Counted from the stretch's first letter, positions 34,658 to 43,478 are shown. The stretch: 64,000 bases of DNA from an uncultured Oscillospiraceae bacterium (GCA_910587645.1 CAJUNA010000027.1:1-64000); one strand, 5' to 3'. The notes: generated from the sequence alone by a model not told the origin. A program made the numbers and translations.

Positions 34658-35263
34658 TTAATATAAAGCTCCCTTTACATGATCCCGCAACAAGCAGTGG
34701 TAATCCTCCGGCGTATCGATATCCAGCAGGATCGCGCAGTCCTCAACGGAGATAACCTTAACGTTGCAACCGCTTCTCCGGATGGCTTCCCGAAGTCCCC
34801 CGTCCCCACTGTCCTTTAAAAATTGCGCAAGAAGGGTCTCACGAAGTAAGATCGGATGGCCCTTTTTGCCGTTGTAAGATGGCTGCACAATATCGGCGGA
34901 TTCCCTCAGAAGAGCCCTAACCGTATCAACCGCGAACATCGGAATATCAGCTGGCGTAAAAAAGAGCCTTGCGCACCGGCCCTGTATTCCAGCAAACCCA
35001 GCTTTTGCGGAAGAAAACATATCGCTGTCCGCATACCGCGGGTTGTGGACAAACTCCACCGGCCAACCCGCCATATGATCCCGCAGAAGGTCTGCCTGAT
35101 ATCCCGTAACAATGACAATAGGTGAAACATCCGCTTTTTGCAAAGTGAAAACGATTTGCTGTATAACGGAGCGGGAACCAGTCCGCAGCATAATCTTGTT
35201 CTGTCCCATTCTGGTGGATTGCCCTGCCGCCGTAATAACGGCACCAACATTTTCTATTGCCAT
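34658..35263 (-). CDS. MocA-like nucleotidyltransferase (molybdenum cofactor cytidylyltransferase type)
   Basis: A 201-residue GT-A-fold NTP transferase: AVITAAGQSTRMGQNKIML (nucleotide loop), TPADIPMFAVDTV (metal Asp in PADIP) and GHPILLR. These are MocA/MobA features; MocA attaches CMP to molybdopterin for xanthine-oxidase-type enzymes. A molybdenum hydroxylase gene lies about 8 kb away in the same cluster, so cofactor maturation for it is the likely job. I recall such proteins in Desulfovibrio-like clusters as the DVU_1551 family. It directly follows the DUF1638 gene (10 bases). Confidence 0.82.
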   Translation of the reverse strand: MAIENVGAVITAAGQSTRMGQNKIMLRTGSRSVIQQIVFTLQKADVSPIVIVTGYQADLLRDHMAGWPVEFVHNPRYADSDMFSSAKAGFAGIQGRCARLFFTPADIPMFAVDTVRALLRESADIVQPSYNGKKGHPILLRETLLAQFLKDSGDGGLREAIRRSGCNVKVISVEDCAILLDIDTPEDYHCLLRDHVKGALY

Positions 35264-35273
35264 CCCAGTCTCC

Positions 35274-35972
35274 TTATTGGCACAAATCTTCCACCGCTTT
35301 TCCCTCTTGCCCGCAAGAAACAGGCCGGGCCAGCATGTCTGATGTCAATATCCTGTAAGGTGGAACCGTCAGGAACGCTTCCGGCCTCCAAGGGCCACGT
35401 AGGAGCCGTTCCAGATAGGCGGTGGTCCCTTCAATCACACAATACTCCAGCCCCAGGGCTTGGGCGATGCGGCGCACCTCTTGCGAAACCGGTTCAAAAG
35501 GAAAGCATCCTGTGTCCAGCATTGCGCAATAGCGGTAGCCGTGCAGCATCGTTTGAAAAATCATTTTTGCCCGTTTTTCGCCGTATTTCTCAACAGTATG
35601 CTCATACTCATGCCAGATTGTGCGTTCACCGCGCAGCCAGCCTTCGGTGAGGAAATAGCTGTCCCGGAAATTCATCCGCCGCTCTTGAGAGCCGCACAGG
35701 AGGGAGATACAGTCATCCACTTTAGGTACGATCAGCTCTGCACCGTGGGTTCTCAGACCTGCCACGGCATTTCCACAAAATCCAGCCGCCAGCAGGACAC
35801 GCCCGCAGTTCCCGCAGGCATCCAGGGATTCTTGCAATGCGCCACGGAGCTGGGCGGGGATGTTGTGAAGGCCGGATGGGATCCACCTGATTTCATACGT
35901 ACAGCCGCACCGGGCAGCTGCCGCCCGGAGTTCCTGCTCCAAGGTCCGGCACGCAATAATGTTAGTTTTCAT
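35274..35972 (-). CDS. DUF1638-family protein
   Basis: A 232-residue soluble protein that begins MKTNIIACRTLEQEL and has the motifs LLAAGFCGNAV, VPKVDDCISLLCGS and FLTEGW. This is the DUF1638 family, known from methanogens and acetogens beside corrinoid methyltransferase genes; its biochemical role is not established. Several conserved Cys/Asp/His could bind metal. The start at 35972 lies within the end of the GntR gene (11-base overlap). It forms a unit corrinoid protein - GntR - DUF1638 - MocA-like. Confidence 0.85.
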   Translation of the reverse strand: MKTNIIACRTLEQELRAAAARCGCTYEIRWIPSGLHNIPAQLRGALQESLDACGNCGRVLLAAGFCGNAVAGLRTHGAELIVPKVDDCISLLCGSQERRMNFRDSYFLTEGWLRGERTIWHEYEHTVEKYGEKRAKMIFQTMLHGYRYCAMLDTGCFPFEPVSQEVRRIAQALGLEYCVIEGTTAYLERLLRGPWRPEAFLTVPPYRILTSDMLARPVSCGQEGKAVEDLCQ

Positions 35973-36735
35973 ATACCCGCTCCGTCTGCCAATCCTCCGT
36001 CTCCTGCTGCGGTGCGTCCACCTGGACATAGCCGGAAACACCACAGATCACCCCATAGGATTGCCGGATAAAGCGGAGCGCGTAGCCAATCCTACTGCCG
36101 TCATGTTGGATAAATACCCGCTCAACGAGCAGCAGCGGGCTGTCTGGAGAACACTCCAAAATCTCCGCCAGCTCTTCCGTAGCAGCTACAGCCCGGATGG
36201 CAAGCTCCGTGTAATAGGCATGGGGCGCCACTTTCGGAAAGGTGATATCAGGAAATACAGCAAAGCGCAACTCACTCTCAACCGAGGGATAGGCCCTCTC
36301 GTAGGGAATGTATTTGATATCGTACGCGACAGGCTCATTGCTGGCAGTCTCGGTAATCTGTGTGAATTCAATGACCTTCCGCGCTGGAGGGATTCCCAGT
36401 GCTGTTTGTACCCGGGCATCGGGCAGTACGCCGTGAACATCCCGGTACCGGGTGGTACATCCAGGAATCTGCTCGTCAAAAGTCATAGTAAAATCTCCGT
36501 GCCGGGGCGCATTTACAAAATAGCCGATTTTAGGGCGGGAAAAAATCAGGCCATCATTTTCCAGCTTCAAAAGCCCCTTGCGCGCTGTATCGCGGCTGAC
36601 CCCGTAGGTCTCACACAGAGAATTTTCGGACGGGAGGATATCTCCTGGGTTCAGCTCCCCGTGGATGATTTGCCTGCGCAGGATACCAGCAATTTTCATA
36701 TATGCAGGAACAGCCTTCTTCTGCCTGTCAGCCAT
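35962..36735 (-). CDS. GntR-family transcription regulator with UTRA domain
   Basis: A 257-residue HutC-type regulator. The N-terminal winged helix (PAYMKIAGILRRQIIHGEL, LPSENSLCETYGVSRDTARK) is followed by a UTRA effector domain (residues about 95-245). It overlaps the corrinoid-protein stop by 8 bases and reads in the same operon. The divergent promoter region at 37373-37619 has a perfect TTGTACGTACAA palindrome, a credible operator. Its effector is probably the pathway substrate or a product. Confidence 0.9.
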   Translation of the reverse strand: MADRQKKAVPAYMKIAGILRRQIIHGELNPGDILPSENSLCETYGVSRDTARKGLLKLENDGLIFSRPKIGYFVNAPRHGDFTMTFDEQIPGCTTRYRDVHGVLPDARVQTALGIPPARKVIEFTQITETASNEPVAYDIKYIPYERAYPSVESELRFAVFPDITFPKVAPHAYYTELAIRAVAATEELAEILECSPDSPLLLVERVFIQHDGSRIGYALRFIRQSYGVICGVSGYVQVDAPQQETEDWQTERVYEN

Positions 36736-37372
36736 TGTGATCACCTGCCCTCGCAGCGACCACATCCCGGCAGAATTGCAGTGTATGCAGAGGATCCTTG
36801 CAGGCTGCATCGGCTCCTACATAGTCCCGGGTGGACTCGTTGACCACGCTTCCACCTACCAGGACAGCCACTTGACGGCGCAGGCCACGCTCCTCCAAAA
36901 TAGCGACCACCTGACGCATACAGTTGACTGTATAGCCCATCAGGCCGCTCATCAGCAGAATGTCTGGATGGTAAGTTTCCACCGCGTAGACGAACCGCTC
37001 CGGTTTTACATCCACACCTAAGTCGATCACGTCAAAGCCCTCGGCCCGCAGCATGGTGACAACAATATCCTTACCGATATCGTGGATATCGTTCTGGGCC
37101 ACACCAATAACGATCCGCCCGAGTACATGGATGCCGCTGGTCTTCACCGGGAAAAGGTTGATGACAGACCGGTAGAGCATTCCGGACACGATCAGATCCC
37201 CAATAAAAAATTCGCCCTCGGCGAAGGAAACGCCTACCCGTTTGACGCCCTCATTGAGCAGGCGTAGGATCTCCTGGGTGGAACATCCCTGGTCAAGAAG
37301 CGTTTTGGCAAGTTCCAGGCTGCGCGTCTCATTTAATGTTGCAATCGCTTCAATGAGTTCTTCCTTTTCCAT
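36728..37372 (-). CDS. Corrinoid (cobalamin-binding) methyltransferase protein
   Basis: A 214-residue protein of the MtbC/MtgC-type. Residues 1-85 form the helical cap (LDQGCSTQEILRLLNEGVKRVG), and the C-terminal Rossmann domain has the cobalt-ligand motif QNDIHDIGKDIV (DxHxxG), GFDVIDLGVDV and VLVGGSVVNES. It carries the methyl group between methyltransferases on Co(I). The start at 37372 has AGGGGG upstream. It is the first gene of the reverse operon and faces a second corrinoid-protein system. Confidence 0.92.
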   Translation of the reverse strand: MEKEELIEAIATLNETRSLELAKTLLDQGCSTQEILRLLNEGVKRVGVSFAEGEFFIGDLIVSGMLYRSVINLFPVKTSGIHVLGRIVIGVAQNDIHDIGKDIVVTMLRAEGFDVIDLGVDVKPERFVYAVETYHPDILLMSGLMGYTVNCMRQVVAILEERGLRRQVAVLVGGSVVNESTRDYVGADAACKDPLHTLQFCRDVVAARAGDHNG

Positions 37373-37403
37373 AAAATCCCCCTCATATAAACCATTTATC
37401 ATT

Positions 37404-37432
37404 ACTGTATCAGATATATGGAGGATTGTCAA
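37404..37432 (-). promoter_or_regulatory. Promoter of the reverse corrinoid operon
   Basis: On the reverse strand: TTGACA, 17-base spacer, TACAGT, about 30 bases before the corrinoid-protein ATG at 37372. Confidence 0.65.
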
Positions 37433-37540
37433 GTTGACGGCTACCAGGGGACTCAGCCCAAAGAAATCCATCGAAATTACTAAATTTTCATTCAAAAAAT
37501 TGTAAATACTACAGAAATCAATCAATTTCCCTGGGAGAGA

Positions 37541-37569
37541 TTGACATAGGTGCCGTTCGGATGTATACT
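37541..37569 (+). promoter_or_regulatory. Promoter of the forward methyltransferase operon
   Basis: TTGACA, 17-base spacer, TATACT, about 50 bases before the ATG at 37620. Confidence 0.75.
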
Positions 37570-37581
37570 TTGTACGTACAA
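37570..37581. promoter_or_regulatory. Candidate GntR operator TTGTACGTACAA
   Basis: A perfect 12-base palindrome lies directly after the -10 box, across the expected transcription start; a further AGTACGA half-site follows. Position fits repression by the adjacent HutC-type GntR regulator. Confidence 0.6.
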
Positions 37582-37619
37582 GAAGTACGAATAAATAACA
37601 CGCCAAAGGAGATGGCAGC

Positions 37620-38435
37620 ATGATTATCATTGGGGAAAAGCTCAACGGGGCAATCCCACTGGTTAAGGCGGCAATCGCGGACCGGGATGGCGGATTGATC
37701 CGCCAACGTGCCGCAGATCAGGACCAGGCCGGCGCCCATTATCTTGACTGTGCGCCCAGTACCGCCACGGAGCTGGAATATGACGCCATGGTTTGGATGA
37801 TCGAACAGATCCAGGCCGCGTCTCAAAGGCCTATCTGTATTGACAGCCCCAACGCGAAACTTCTGGCACGGATCCTGGAAGAAGGACATGTGAAAAGGCC
37901 GGGCATGGTCAATTCCGTCAACGAGGAGGGGGATAAGTGTGAAACTATCTTTCCCATCATCGCGGGGACGGATTGGAACGTTATCGGTTTAACCTGCGAC
38001 AAGGAAGGAATCCCCTCGGATCCGGAAAAAAAGATCGCGATTGCAAAACGCATCATTGACAAGGCGGATCATTACGGCGTGAAGCTGGAAAACCTGCACA
38101 TTGACCCCTGCGTTATGGCGCTGGCAACTATGCCCTCCGCTATGGAGGACTTTGTCCGTTGCATCCGTGGAATCCACGAGTATGCCCCGGCGGTAAAGGT
38201 GACAGGCGCCATCTCCAACATTAGCTTTGAGATGCCTGCCCGGAAATACGTCAATGCCAACTGCATGGCCTATGCCATTCAGGCTGGATTGGATTCCGCC
38301 ATCATGGATCCGTGCAACACGGATATGATGAGCACCATATATGCTTGCGAAGCCCTGTGCATGATTGATAAGGGCGGCAGGAAATACAACCGTGCATACC
38401 GCGCCGGGAAGGTCGGTGCGAAAAAAACGTGCTGA
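37620..38435 (+). CDS. Methyltetrahydrofolate:corrinoid methyltransferase
   Basis: A 271-residue pterin-binding TIM barrel of the MeTr/MtgA/AcsE type. It has IIIGEKLNG at the start, AHYLDCAPS, CIDSPNAKLL, and NSVNEEGDK, the sites around the pterin. It would move the methyl group from the corrinoid protein to tetrahydrofolate (or back). It is the first gene of the forward operon; the corrinoid partner follows after 18 bases. AAGGAGATG precedes the ATG. Confidence 0.92.
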   Translation: MIIIGEKLNGAIPLVKAAIADRDGGLIRQRAADQDQAGAHYLDCAPSTATELEYDAMVWMIEQIQAASQRPICIDSPNAKLLARILEEGHVKRPGMVNSVNEEGDKCETIFPIIAGTDWNVIGLTCDKEGIPSDPEKKIAIAKRIIDKADHYGVKLENLHIDPCVMALATMPSAMEDFVRCIRGIHEYAPAVKVTGAISNISFEMPARKYVNANCMAYAIQAGLDSAIMDPCNTDMMSTIYACEALCMIDKGGRKYNRAYRAGKVGAKKTC

Positions 38436-38453
38436 GAAAAGGGAGGGGAAGGA

Positions 38454-39095
38454 ATGGTTAATTTCGAAGAACTGGCCAGGGCAATGGGCGAATTGGACGA
38501 GGACACCGTCAAGGATATACTCGGCGAAGTGATGGCCGATGGAGGTTCTGAGGCGGCAAAGGCCATGGACGCTTGCCAAAAGGGCATGGATATCGTGGGC
38601 AGTCAATTTGAAAGCGGCGAGTATTTTGTCGGGGATCTGATTTTTGCCGGAGAGCTGATGACAGACGCTGTAGCGATCCTCAAGGACGCATTGGTGAACG
38701 GCGGCAGCGAAGGCCCTAAATCAAGGATGATCCTCTGTACCGTTAAGGATGATCTCCACGACATTGGGAAGAATATTGTGCGCTCCATGCTGGAAGCAGG
38801 CGGTTTTGATGTGTTGGATCTGGGTATTGACGTGCCGCCGGAGCGGATCGTGGAAGCCGCTAAAGAGAATGACATTAAAATTATTGGCTTGTCCGGCGTG
38901 CTGACACTGGCAATTGATTCCATGAAGAACACGGTGGAAGCATTTCAAGCCGCCGGCCTACGGGACAGCACAAAAATCATCATTGGCGGTGCCCCGGTCA
39001 GTGCAGATGCCTGTGCCCATGTAGGCGCGGACGCATGGGCCATCAATCCGCAGGATACGGTTCGGATTTGCAGCGAGTGGGCTGCACAATTATAA
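38454..39095 (+). CDS. Corrinoid (cobalamin-binding) methyltransferase protein (second)
   Basis: A 213-residue corrinoid protein with helical cap (residues 1-85) and B12-binding domain: KDDLHDIGKNIVRSML (DxHxxG), FDVLDLGIDV, IIGLSGVLTLA and IIGGAPVSADA. It is flanked by its methyl-THF transferase and a URO-D-family methyltransferase, so it is the methyl shuttle of this operon. It is clearly different in sequence from the protein at 36728, suggesting separate partners or substrates. Confidence 0.93.
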   Translation: MVNFEELARAMGELDEDTVKDILGEVMADGGSEAAKAMDACQKGMDIVGSQFESGEYFVGDLIFAGELMTDAVAILKDALVNGGSEGPKSRMILCTVKDDLHDIGKNIVRSMLEAGGFDVLDLGIDVPPERIVEAAKENDIKIIGLSGVLTLAIDSMKNTVEAFQAAGLRDSTKIIIGGAPVSADACAHVGADAWAINPQDTVRICSEWAAQL

Positions 39096-39170
39096 CGCTC
39101 TGGCAATACTTGAGAATTTATCTTGCCGGAGTACCATCGGCACAGCAGCTTGAAGGGAGGATCTCAGACG

Positions 39171-40346
39171 ATGACCAATGAAGAACTGCGCTTGTACCGG
39201 GCAAAACTGTTCCGGGACGCGTCATCCATGGAGCGGAAACCAGAACGGATCCCGCACATGTCATTTTTTGTAACATGGAAGATCCTGGATGCCGGGTACA
39301 AGCTCAGCGAAGCAATGAACGACTATGGCATCATGGAGAAGGTGGTGCGCAGACATCAGGAGGAATACGGTTTTGACTGTATCCTGGAGATGGGCGCGCG
39401 CAACGCCATCCGCATCCCCATGGCCCTGGGCAACTGTTCCTACTACGTCAACGATGAGGCGGGAACGGTCAACTATGTGGACAAATCCATCTGCGAACAC
39501 AGCGAGCTGAGGGAGCTGGCTGCGGATGTGAAGAAATTTTTCTGGGAAAAGGGCATGGCGCGCAAGTACGACAAATGGGCCAACGGTACGGTGACGTTGG
39601 CGGATATGCAGAAGGTTGTGGACGAGCAGGCCTCCTTCATGCAGTACATGGGAAGGATCAGCCAGATCATGCAGGAGGAGTACGCCCTGCCCCCCTACGC
39701 GGCGCCTAAAGGTTATGGGTATATTGGGCTTGATTTCATGTTCAACACTGTGCGGGGCATCCGCGGGCTGTCCATTGATATGCGCAAAGATAAGGGCGCA
39801 TTGGAGGAAGCCTGCGCAGCTCTGAACGAAATCTACTATAAGCCGGGTATTGCGGCGCTGCGGGCGGCCCCCATAGGGCCAGCGGTGCATGCGGCCTTTG
39901 ACTATGACCTGACGCTATTATGCCACACCATTCTAAATAACAGGCAGTTTGCGGAGTACCTCTGGCCTTACATGAAAGAGACCTTGGACGTACTGGCGGA
40001 AAAGAAAATGACTGTGCGCCTGTTTATGGAGGGGAGTTGCAAGCGGTTCTGGACGTATTTCAAGGATATCCCCAAGGGCGTGATCGTCATGCACCCGGAG
40101 CAGGACGATGTGTTCGAATTGCGCAAAGAGCTGCCCAACGTAGCGATTCTTGGCGGCATGCCGGTATCCCTGCTGGGCACAGGCACAAAGGAGCAGTGCT
40201 TAGACCGTGTCAAGTGGCTGTTTGAGGAGTTGGGCAAGGAGGGCGGTTTTATGCTGACGCAAGATAAGATGGTGTCCTTCCGCAACGATGCAAACCCCGA
40301 GAATGTGAAAGCAGTCTGTAAATTTGTGCGGGAATATAACGGCTAA
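39171..40346 (+). CDS. URO-D-family methyltransferase (substrate:corrinoid)
   Basis: A 391-residue protein of the uroporphyrinogen decarboxylase superfamily, the group that includes MtaA, MtbA, CmuA and O-demethylase methyltransferases. Its position beside a corrinoid protein supports methyl transfer rather than haem synthesis. Zinc ligands in MtaA-type enzymes are His-x-Cys plus a distant Cys; here the region reads LFMEGSCKRFW and later TKEQC, so a Glu may replace the His. It probably accepts the methylated substrate. The start at 39171 has GGGAGGA upstream. Confidence 0.87.
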   Translation: MTNEELRLYRAKLFRDASSMERKPERIPHMSFFVTWKILDAGYKLSEAMNDYGIMEKVVRRHQEEYGFDCILEMGARNAIRIPMALGNCSYYVNDEAGTVNYVDKSICEHSELRELAADVKKFFWEKGMARKYDKWANGTVTLADMQKVVDEQASFMQYMGRISQIMQEEYALPPYAAPKGYGYIGLDFMFNTVRGIRGLSIDMRKDKGALEEACAALNEIYYKPGIAALRAAPIGPAVHAAFDYDLTLLCHTILNNRQFAEYLWPYMKETLDVLAEKKMTVRLFMEGSCKRFWTYFKDIPKGVIVMHPEQDDVFELRKELPNVAILGGMPVSLLGTGTKEQCLDRVKWLFEELGKEGGFMLTQDKMVSFRNDANPENVKAVCKFVREYNG

Positions 40347-40365
40347 GCTGGAAGGAGAGAGGACA

Positions 40366-40527
40366 ATGGACGAAAAACGCAATGATTCTGTGATCACCAG
40401 TTACCCAGAGGGACTGGAATATCTGGCGGAACACTTGGAGCTCCCCCTTCCGCCGGCGCTTGCCGGCGACATGGAAGCGCGAAAAAATTTTGTCTTTTCC
40501 CTGATCGGCACCCTGGTTCGCCAGTGA
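40366..40527 (+). CDS. Small protein of unknown function
   Basis: A 53-residue acidic protein starting MDEKRNDSVITSYPEGLEYL. It has a good ribosome-binding site (GGAAGGAGAG) and sits 19 bases after the URO-D gene, so it is likely real. No domain is recognised; it could be a small partner of the methyltransferase. Confidence 0.6.
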   Translation: MDEKRNDSVITSYPEGLEYLAEHLELPLPPALAGDMEARKNFVFSLIGTLVRQ

Positions 40528-40629
40528 TAGAGAATCTGCCGGTCTGCCGCTTGCAATACCACAAAGGGCAGGCACTGCGGCTTTGCAGACTGTACCAGTA
40601 ACCGTGTGGATCAAAAGGAGGGTCCAACT

Positions 40630-42003
40630 ATGGAAAATAAGCTTCACGCACAGAAAACAACCCTAAAGCAGAGCCAGCTCCTGCTGTACGGCTTTTTCGG
40701 CATGTTCCTGAATACGTTCTACCTCATGTTCCTAGCATATTTCCGGCTTTTCTACTTGACAAATGTTTTGCAGCTTGGCACGAATATTGCCGCTCTGGTC
40801 AATACGCTGTCTGTCTGGGGCAATGTGGTAACTATGATGTTGGCAGGCGGGATCGTGGACCGCATCAGCTTTAAAAAGCGGGGCAAGTTCTGTGGATGGG
40901 CGGTAATTGGCGGTGTAGGCATGTCAATTTCCCTGCCCTTGCTGTTCAGCGACATGGGACTGAGCAAGAGCGTAGCGGGCGCGGTATTTGTAATCCTGTT
41001 TGTTGTGCAGTCTATCTCCTACAACTGCCTGTGGGTTGCCGAACGGTCCCTGGTAGGTCCTCTGAGCGGCAACGCAGCAGACGCCAACTCCCTGGCCATG
41101 ATGGCCCAGCAGGGCAGTACACTGGGCGGCCTGATCTTCGGCGTGATTAACGCGCCCATCATGAACCTGCTGGGCGGCAGCTATACGTTGACGGCCCTGC
41201 TGTACGGCCTGCTCATTCTGGGCGGCACCATTGGCATGTTCTTCCTTACCCGCAGATATGATCTGCCCAAGGAAGAAGTACCTAGGGCGGAAAACGTATC
41301 CAAGCAGCCCAAAGGAAGCTTTCTAAAAGCCATGACTGGCCCTACCATCCCCTTTTTCTTTGCCATGATCCTCAACAATTGCCACCTAGGCTTCTTCATG
41401 ACACTGCTTGCTTATTTTACCCAGTATGTCCTTAACGACCCGGTTATCTTGAACATCTCTGTAACGGCCGGTTCCGTGGCTGGACTAATTGGCGCCTGGC
41501 TGAGCAAGATCATCTGCAACAACATGGGAAAGAAAAAAGCATTTATTTACTTCTCCTGCCTGACCGGCGTACTTTATATGTTAATCGCCTTTATCGGCAA
41601 AACCTCCATTCCTTTCCTGATCATTCGCGTGGCAATCGGATGCTTCAGCGTGGTAGGCGGTATGCTGATCCCGGTGTTCGCAAACGACATCGCGGATTAC
41701 AAGGAGATGAAGGGCGAGGCGGACGCCCGCGCTGTAATACAATCCATCGCAGGTACTACCATCCGTTTTGGCTCGGCGCTCTCTGCAACCATCGCTTCCT
41801 TCTCTCTGGCAGCAGTCGGTTTTGACGCCGCTACGGAAGTAACACCAGCGGTCATCAACAGTATCACCTATTTAATGGCTTTTGCACCTGCTGCGGTTTG
41901 CATCCTCTCTGCCGTCTGCTTCATCTTCTATAAAATTGACGAGCAGGAATTGGATTCCTTCCGGGCGGAAAAGGCAGCAAGACTCCACGCAGCCCAGAAG
42001 TAA
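40630..42003 (+). CDS. MFS transporter, GPH (glycoside-pentoside-hexuronide) type
   Basis: A 457-residue transporter with twelve membrane segments. GPH-like marks include GGIVDRISFKKRGKFCGWAV after segment 2 and FANDIADYKEMKGEADARA between segments 8 and 9. Such symporters bring in sugars, glycosides and, in anaerobes, some aromatic compounds. It lies within the methyl-transfer operon, so uptake of the methylated substrate is likely. The start at 40630 has AAGGAGGG upstream. Confidence 0.88.
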   Translation: MENKLHAQKTTLKQSQLLLYGFFGMFLNTFYLMFLAYFRLFYLTNVLQLGTNIAALVNTLSVWGNVVTMMLAGGIVDRISFKKRGKFCGWAVIGGVGMSISLPLLFSDMGLSKSVAGAVFVILFVVQSISYNCLWVAERSLVGPLSGNAADANSLAMMAQQGSTLGGLIFGVINAPIMNLLGGSYTLTALLYGLLILGGTIGMFFLTRRYDLPKEEVPRAENVSKQPKGSFLKAMTGPTIPFFFAMILNNCHLGFFMTLLAYFTQYVLNDPVILNISVTAGSVAGLIGAWLSKIICNNMGKKKAFIYFSCLTGVLYMLIAFIGKTSIPFLIIRVAIGCFSVVGGMLIPVFANDIADYKEMKGEADARAVIQSIAGTTIRFGSALSATIASFSLAAVGFDAATEVTPAVINSITYLMAFAPAAVCILSAVCFIFYKIDEQELDSFRAEKAARLHAAQK

Positions 42004-42077
42004 CAGGCGAAACCACAGGTACGGTGCAGTCATTCATCTGGCTGCACCGTACGCCGGTATGAAGGGGGGACAGGCTT

Positions 42078-43457
42078 ATCAAGACAAAGCGATTCACAAA
42101 CCAGCCAACCCATAGCGTATTTTTTGCATATGGCTATGCGCTGGGAGAGTTTGGATTCACTTTTTTCCTGTTTTTTGTTTCGTACTATCTGATGGTCTAT
42201 ATGACCGACATTCTTCAGCTTCCGATGAAGCTGGCGGCGGTGCTTTACAGTGGCGTGCAATGGCTGGAAGCGATAACCATGATCGGCGCAGGAATTTATA
42301 TCGACCGGTTCCCTCGTAAAAACGGGCGATTCCGCCCCTGGATGGTAATTGGCAGCGTGATCCTTCTGGCGGGTATGGTGCTGTTCTACACTGCGTTCCA
42401 AATTCCAGTGTGGGCAAAGGCGGTCGTTTTTGTATTAGCTTACCTGGCGGCCTATTGGGGGTATAACCTGATGTGGGTGGCCTACCGGTCTTTGCTGGGG
42501 TCTCTTGGGCGGAATGCACAGGATACCATCATGCTCAACAGTGCCTCCGCGCAGATGGGGTCTGTGGCTGGACTGTGCTTCAGCTTTGTCTGTGTACACC
42601 TGCTCAACGGCTTCTCCACCCCCGAAAGAGGGTATACCATGTCCGCCCTGATCTACGGAACCGTGATCGTAGGGTGTATGCTGGTAGTCAGCCGCATTAC
42701 AAAGCCTTTTGATAACGGGCACCTATGTGCCCGGGAACCGGCGCAGAAGCCTGTCCGCCTGCGGGATATGGTCAAAGTATTTTCACCACCGATGCGTGTC
42801 TTTTTTCTCGTCATTACCCTCCGGGAAGCAGCGTCCACCATCTTACCCTCCCTGCTGGTCTACTATTTCACCTATGTAATGGGAACCCCAGAGCTGATGG
42901 GCACATATCTGTCTGTCATTACCTTTTCCGGGCTGATCGGACACTTCCTGGGGCGCAGGCTGGCAAATATTTACGGTAAAAAGCCTATGTTCATCATTGG
43001 TTCACTGGCAGCCTGTATCTGCATCCTGATGATGGGCTTCACATCTGGCGCGCCGCTGGCGTTCCTGGTCCTGGCAGCGGTGAAAGCATTCTTTGAAATC
43101 TTTTCCGGTGCCTTTATCCCGGCGTTTATGATGGAAATTGCTGATTACAACGAACATACCATTGGTGTGCATGCCAGAGCTTTCACCACCTCCATCGGTG
43201 GGACCGCACTGCGCTGTTCCCAGATTTTGGGCGGAGCTGCCGCGTCCTTTGGCCTAGTCGCCATCGGGTATTCCAGCGGCGCGGCGGTAACGCCAGAAAT
43301 CGCCTCCGGTATTTCTAACCTCATGATCTATGGCAGCACGGGGATTATCCTCGCCAGCGTAGCTGTTATGCTGTTTTACAAAGTGGATCCGGCTGTGATG
43401 CGGGAAATTTATGAGCAGCGGACCCGGCTGCTGGAAAACGAGGGCGTATCCTCATAA
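42078..43457 (+). CDS. MFS transporter, GPH type (second), unusual start codon
   Basis: A GPH-type transporter of about 459 residues. From 42063 the frame reads RGDRLIKTKRFTNQPTHSVFF and continues into full membrane segments, with a TGA just before. No ATG, GTG or TTG lies between that TGA and residue 38. The strong AAGGGGGGA site stands 8 bases before an ATC at 42078, where the homologous start (IKTKRF) is expected. So initiation at ATC, or a mutated ATG, is the best reading; the first ATG (42192) would delete the first membrane segment. Paralogue of the gene at 40630. Confidence 0.7.
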   Translation: MKTKRFTNQPTHSVFFAYGYALGEFGFTFFLFFVSYYLMVYMTDILQLPMKLAAVLYSGVQWLEAITMIGAGIYIDRFPRKNGRFRPWMVIGSVILLAGMVLFYTAFQIPVWAKAVVFVLAYLAAYWGYNLMWVAYRSLLGSLGRNAQDTIMLNSASAQMGSVAGLCFSFVCVHLLNGFSTPERGYTMSALIYGTVIVGCMLVVSRITKPFDNGHLCAREPAQKPVRLRDMVKVFSPPMRVFFLVITLREAASTILPSLLVYYFTYVMGTPELMGTYLSVITFSGLIGHFLGRRLANIYGKKPMFIIGSLAACICILMMGFTSGAPLAFLVLAAVKAFFEIFSGAFIPAFMMEIADYNEHTIGVHARAFTTSIGGTALRCSQILGGAAASFGLVAIGYSSGAAVTPEIASGISNLMIYGSTGIILASVAVMLFYKVDPAVMREIYEQRTRLLENEGVSS

Positions 43458-43478
43458 AAACATGAAAAGGAGACAACT

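Noticed and set aside
36044..36735. N-terminal extensions of the DUF1638, GntR and corrinoid reading frames
   Set aside because: The longer starts run into neighbouring genes or the promoter region and lack ribosome-binding sites; family starts fit the shorter versions.
39171..40346. Uroporphyrinogen decarboxylase (HemE) of haem synthesis
   Set aside because: No other haem genes are near, and neighbours are corrinoid methyl-transfer proteins; the HemE N-terminal signature is not seen.
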